NCBI GenBank assembly: GCA_030149115.1
Contig: JASBSE010000338.1
Location: forward strand, 1 to 18,574
Origin: Winogradskyella sp.
Lineage (GTDB): Bacteria > Bacteroidota > Bacteroidia > Flavobacteriales > Flavobacteriaceae
Length of the DNA: 18,574 nt
Direction of reading: 5' to 3'
This document shows positions 14,942 through 18,574 of the stretch, piece by piece; position 1 is the first letter of the stretch, and each line of letters opens with the position of its first letter. The notes beneath the pieces are model-generated. The model ran no database searches, was not told the origin of the DNA, and saw nothing but the letters and a program-made list of their open reading frames with translations. A program made the translations under genes and the position numbers.

Positions 14942-17719
14942 CTAGAACATAAAGAAATCTTCATCTCCTGTTTCACCTTTAGAGCCTAAGCTATTAAATT
15001 TATAACTAAAGCCTAACATAAAGTATTGACGTAAAACTGTACTTTGATAATCTTGTATATAATCTTGTGTAGCTGTACGCCTTGCATTTGTATTTTGATT
15101 CAGTAAATCGTAGACTTTTACGGATATCAGCCCTTTATCCTTTAATATACTATAACTTAAAGTAGAGTTCCAGAACCAAGCACTTTTCTGAAAGCCTTCG
15201 GCTACATTAGGGTTGTAACTAAATCTAATATCGTTTTCCCATTCAAACTTTTTCGGCAAAAAAGTGGCTGTTCTTAGTCCTGCATTATGACGCGTAAAGT
15301 TTCTATCATCAAATGCTTCGATATCAAAGGCGTTATTTGAAATTACCAATTCATAATAAGGCTTAATCTCCATAACCTTATCCCAGATAAAATCAACTCC
15401 CAATCGCGGCACTATAGTATTTACTTTACTAGCGTATTTAACATCGTTATTAAAATTGATATTCTTCCTTCTATCAAAGCTTGTTCTTAGGTTAAGCTTT
15501 AATGATTTTAATGTATCTAACTTTACCTCTTTACTATATGTAGCCGATACCCCAAAACTATAATTGCCATCTACATTCTCATAAGTTGTTGTTCTTACTA
15601 AAGTTTCTGGATCTACAACGGTTCTAGAAACTACCTGACTATTTGTAAAACTTGAATTAAGATTTGCGTAAAACCCTGTTCGCTTTTGCCAGTCGAAAGC
15701 ATTGTAACCTGCATAAAAACTATGTCTTCTAGATGGTTCTAAGTTTGGATTACCAACAATGATACTTAATGGATTAGAAACATCAGTAAATGCTTGTAGT
15801 TGACGCAGTCCAGGCGGATTGTTACTTAACCAGTAGCTTGCATAAACAGATGCTTTAGGGCTAAATCTATAATTGATTCTATAATTTGCTTCTAAATTTT
15901 TGAATTTTCGTTCTACATTAAATTGAGAACGCAATAGGTCATTATTTTCTAATGTGCGGATATTATAGCCTATGTTTAATCTTGTATAAAACTTTTCACC
16001 ATTATAAGTTAGACCAAATCTAGGTATGCTTCTAGAATCTGTATATTCAAAATCCGTGCTCAAATCTGTATTAAAATCATCAAAACCTTGCGAAGCGTCA
16101 TTATAATCAAAAGTACTTTGTCTATTATTCTCCTTGTCTCTAGAATATTCGTATTCAAAATTTAGAAAAAACTTTTTGGCTATTATTGGTAATCTATAGG
16201 TTAATTCTGTAGAAATACCATAACTATCATTAACTCCATCTGTAAACTGATCTCTTATAATAGTCTCTGGTTCTGTTCCAAAAATTTCAGCAACCGAATT
16301 TAAATAGTCATCACTTTCTTGCTTGTTAACCTCTGTCTCTATCTCTGCCTTTATAAAAGCTCCTTTACTTCCAAATCGTTTTGTTGCAGATATATAAGTA
16401 GAAAACTCTCTTGCATAACTCTCTACATCAGAGTTTACAGCAGATTGATTGGTGAGTACCAAATCTTCATCTAAAGTTTCGTCATTACTGTTATAAAATG
16501 TTCTGGTTTTTGAATAGCCAAATGAAGGTTCTATACTTAATTGAAATGTTGAATCTGTTTCAATCTCAAATTCCAAGTTTGCAGAATGACTGTCTGTATC
16601 ATTATTTGAAGTTGAACGCGAATTTGTAAAAAATCTCGAATCTGCTAAGATAGTTTCACGTTCAGAAATAGTTTCATTTTCTGAGTTACTAGATGAATTA
16701 AAATAATCAGCCGAAATATCTACAGTTTCTCCAATTACATCAGCATAATTTAAACCTGTACTTCTAGAAGTTGTAATACCTTGGCCTCCGCCAAAAGAGC
16801 GACCGTCAAACCTAAAAGAACCATTGCTATCTATATATATACTACTAGCATTTCCAAACATTTTAGAAAGTTCACCAAAACTAAAACCTGGTGAATTGAT
16901 ATTATTCCCACCTGCCAACACACTAATGCGCCTATCATTATCAAAAAAGTTGACCATACCAGCGTATTCATAACGCTCGTCGGTACCAGCACCAGCAGCA
17001 ACTCTACCAAAAACACCCTTATTATTTTCTTCTTTTATCGTTAGGTTTATAGTTTTGTTTTCTTTGTCACCAACTTCTCCTGTAAAAGCTTCAGACTTTG
17101 TTTTGGAATCAACCACCTGAATTTTTTCAATAATATCTTTAGTAAGATTTTTTGTTGTTATAGTTGGATCGTCACCAAAAAATGGCTTGCCGTTTACTAA
17201 AATTTTATTTACCTCTTTACCGTTTACAGTTATTTTACCTTCTTCATCTACTTCTACACCTGGTAACTGTTTAAGCAAATCTTCTACTGTGGCATCCTTT
17301 TTAGTTTTAAAAGACTTTACATTAAACTCTAAGGTGTCTTTTTTTATGGTAATAGGTGCGGTAGATGTTATAAACACTTCTTTTAGCTGATTATCTAACT
17401 GCATGGAAATAGTCTTTAAATCTATTGCTCCTTTTGTTACATCTATTTCCTTTTTATAGACACCATAACCAACATAAGATGCGTAGAAGTTAAGACGCTC
17501 ATCAAAGGTTTTTCCTTCAATTTTAAAGAATCCGTTTTTGTCTGAAATTGTATAAGAAACAACACTACTATCCTTTAGTCGCTCTAAGTAAACTGTTGCA
17601 GATTCTATAGGTAAATTAGAATCTTCTGCGATAAGTGTTCCTGTAATTTCGAAAGTTTTTTCCTGAGAAAATGTAAAACATGCAAAGAGTAATGCAAAAA
17701 CTAAATTTAGTTTTTTCAT
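14942..17719 (-). CDS. TonB-dependent receptor-like outer-membrane beta-barrel with CarboxypepD_reg-like domain
   Basis: This 925-residue protein has a signal peptide (about 1-19, ending 'FTFSQ'). A carboxypeptidase-regulatory-like beta-sandwich (about 22-110, 'TGTLIAEDSNLPIESATVYL') follows, then a plug-like domain (about 120-235, 'VEDLLKQLPGVEVDEEGK', 'ILVNGKPFFGDDP'). The rest is a long beta-barrel of the outer-membrane protein family common in flavobacteria, ending '...DEDFFMF'. No SusD partner or TonB-box motif is seen nearby, so it is unlikely to be a classic SusC glycan importer. The substrate is unknown. The gene is separated by 93 bp from the T9SS protein gene upstream and has a candidate promoter in that gap. 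It ends on the base next to the TPM 3 stop. Confidence 0.9.
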   Translation of the reverse strand: MKKLNLVFALLFACFTFSQEKTFEITGTLIAEDSNLPIESATVYLERLKDSSVVSYTISDKNGFFKIEGKTFDERLNFYASYVGYGVYKKEIDVTKGAIDLKTISMQLDNQLKEVFITSTAPITIKKDTLEFNVKSFKTKKDATVEDLLKQLPGVEVDEEGKITVNGKEVNKILVNGKPFFGDDPTITTKNLTKDIIEKIQVVDSKTKSEAFTGEVGDKENKTINLTIKEENNKGVFGRVAAGAGTDERYEYAGMVNFFDNDRRISVLAGGNNINSPGFSFGELSKMFGNASSIYIDSNGSFRFDGRSFGGGQGITTSRSTGLNYADVIGETVDISADYFNSSSNSENETISERETILADSRFFTNSRSTSNNDTDSHSANLEFEIETDSTFQLSIEPSFGYSKTRTFYNSNDETLDEDLVLTNQSAVNSDVESYAREFSTYISATKRFGSKGAFIKAEIETEVNKQESDDYLNSVAEIFGTEPETIIRDQFTDGVNDSYGISTELTYRLPIIAKKFFLNFEYEYSRDKENNRQSTFDYNDASQGFDDFNTDLSTDFEYTDSRSIPRFGLTYNGEKFYTRLNIGYNIRTLENNDLLRSQFNVERKFKNLEANYRINYRFSPKASVYASYWLSNNPPGLRQLQAFTDVSNPLSIIVGNPNLEPSRRHSFYAGYNAFDWQKRTGFYANLNSSFTNSQVVSRTVVDPETLVRTTTYENVDGNYSFGVSATYSKEVKLDTLKSLKLNLRTSFDRRKNINFNNDVKYASKVNTIVPRLGVDFIWDKVMEIKPYYELVISNNAFDIEAFDDRNFTRHNAGLRTATFLPKKFEWENDIRFSYNPNVAEGFQKSAWFWNSTLSYSILKDKGLISVKVYDLLNQNTNARRTATQDYIQDYQSTVLRQYFMLGFSYKFNSLGSKGETGDEDFFMF

Positions 17720-17796
17720 AGAGATTGATTGATGGTTAATGAAATAGCTAAAGCTTTAACGCAAGAAAACAATAAATCGTATGAATTTTCTTAAAA

Positions 17797-17824
17797 GAAA
17801 GATAAAATTTAATTAACGCTTCAA
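17797..17824 (-). promoter_or_regulatory. Candidate promoter of the outer-membrane receptor gene
   Basis: On the minus strand a TTG (17822-17824) and TATCTTTC (17797-17804) are separated by 17 bases. This fits the Bacteroidota -33/-7 pattern with one mismatch at the last base of the -7 box. The start codon lies about 77 bases downstream. The TTG lies inside the 3' end of the upstream gene. Confidence 0.35.
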
Positions 17825-18574
17825 TGCAAAGTGCCCTTTATAAGTCCTTCCATCAGCCAATTCAGCTTCAAACCAATAATCATCAGACGGTAAAGCTTTA
17901 CCCTTATAACTACCGTCCCATTGCGAATTTGACGCGTTTAAAACTGTAATAATTTTTCCAAATCTATTAAATATTCTTACCGATGCAGTTACAGGAAACT
18001 GAGAAGAAAACCCACTAATCTGCCAGGTATCGTTTATTGTATCTCCATTTGGTGTAAAAAATTTTGGAAATCCTAAGACCGATATATCTTCTGAAACAAT
18101 ACCACAATCTGCCTTTATATCTTTGATATAAACCGTGTGTACACCAGAAGCGACATCTTCGAAAGTATTAGACTCTTGGTATGGTCCATTTTCATCATTT
18201 AAAGCATAAAGATATTCTCCTTCACCCGATGTTAGAATTGTAATAGTATTATACTCAGAGGCATCCGACACTTCTATAGTTTCTACGACTGCAGTACTAG
18301 ATGGTAAAACCGTTATGGTTCTTTGATTAGTACAACCGTTAGGTCTTGTTACCTCTACTGTATAAGCTCCTGGCTCGTTAACGTCTATATTTATCGTTGT
18401 TTCACCTGTAGACCAATTGTAATAATAATTGTTAGGCACATCATTAATAATACCTCCATATAATGAAATGGTCTCCGGGAATGTATTCAAACAATAATAA
18501 ACCGTTTCGTCTTCCATCAGTTCAGGAAGCGGTATAACATTCAATTCAACTTCAACTATACTATGACAATTACC
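17813..18574 (-). CDS. Secreted protein with type IX secretion (gliding-associated) C-terminal domain, partial
   Basis: These are the last 253 residues of a larger protein. The frame is open through the right edge ('GNCHSIVEVE...'), so the true start is outside the window. The first part has immunoglobulin-like, PKD/HYR-type segments with paired cysteines ('YYNWSTGETTINIDVNEPGA', 'YTVEVTRPNGC'). The end is a type B sorting domain: 'FPKFFTPNGDTINDTW', 'VRIFNRFGKII', 'WDGSYKGKALPSDDYWF', final 'LKR'. This domain directs export through the type IX secretion system and is typical of surface or secreted adhesins and SprB-like proteins. The upstream part would determine the function, and it is not visible. 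Confidence 0.9.
   Translation of the reverse strand, partial: GNCHSIVEVELNVIPLPELMEDETVYYCLNTFPETISLYGGIINDVPNNYYYNWSTGETTINIDVNEPGAYTVEVTRPNGCTNQRTITVLPSSTAVVETIEVSDASEYNTITILTSGEGEYLYALNDENGPYQESNTFEDVASGVHTVYIKDIKADCGIVSEDISVLGFPKFFTPNGDTINDTWQISGFSSQFPVTASVRIFNRFGKIITVLNASNSQWDGSYKGKALPSDDYWFEAELADGRTYKGHFALKR

Noticed and set aside
17813..18544. Complete short secreted protein starting at a TTG at 18544
   Set aside because: The frame continues without a stop to the right edge and reads like the rest of a repeat domain, so the gene is partial.
14942..18574. SusC/SusD-type polysaccharide utilisation locus
   Set aside because: There is no SusD-like lipoprotein and no glycoside hydrolase or carbohydrate regulator nearby. 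The receptor looks like the general CarboxypepD_reg outer-membrane family.

Overview
The window looks like a chromosomal segment from a member of the Flavobacteriaceae (Bacteroidota), probably marine. It is AT-rich. The secreted proteins carry short signal peptides ending in 'YSQ', 'FAQ' or 'FSQ'. There is a gliding/type IX secretion C-terminal domain, a CarboxypepD_reg-type TonB-dependent outer-membrane protein, TPR-containing sensor kinases and a GSCFA protein, and little Shine-Dalgarno sequence. No tRNA, rRNA, CRISPR array, insertion sequence or prophage gene was seen. All assignments come from reading the translated sequence; no database search was run.

Region 1 (1-4193, minus strand) is a two-component locus. 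It holds two tandem paralogous sensor histidine kinases, each with a signal peptide, TPRs, one transmembrane helix and a HisKA_3/HATPase transmitter, followed by a response regulator that runs off the left edge. Region 2 (4194-6807, minus) is a two-gene unit encoding a small lipoprotein and a PQQ-type beta-propeller. It is separated from the kinases by a perfect 13-bp inverted repeat and a leader with two competing hairpins. A 14-bp sequence is repeated before and after this unit.

Region 3 (7006-11066) holds a small HEAT-repeat protein on the plus strand. It converges on a minus-strand pair, alaS and then a GSCFA (SGNH-hydrolase-like) gene, with a REP-like palindrome in the alaS-GSCFA gap. 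Region 4 (11197-14941, plus) is divergent from alaS and reads as one operon: M23 endopeptidase, MerR-like regulator, LemA protein and three consecutive TPM-domain proteins. The three TPM proteins are predicted to be soluble, membrane-anchored with a glycine-rich tail, and lipid-anchored. Together the operon looks like a cell-envelope module.

Region 5 (14942-18574, minus) holds an outer-membrane beta-barrel receptor with a CarboxypepD_reg-like N-terminus. Upstream of it is the C-terminal part of a large secreted protein with a type IX sorting domain, cut by the right edge.

The parts most worth a second look are the duplicated kinases sharing one visible regulator beside a propeller/lipoprotein pair, the LemA plus triple-TPM operon, the kinase leader hairpins and the REP-like element. 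None amounts to a demonstrably new system from sequence alone.
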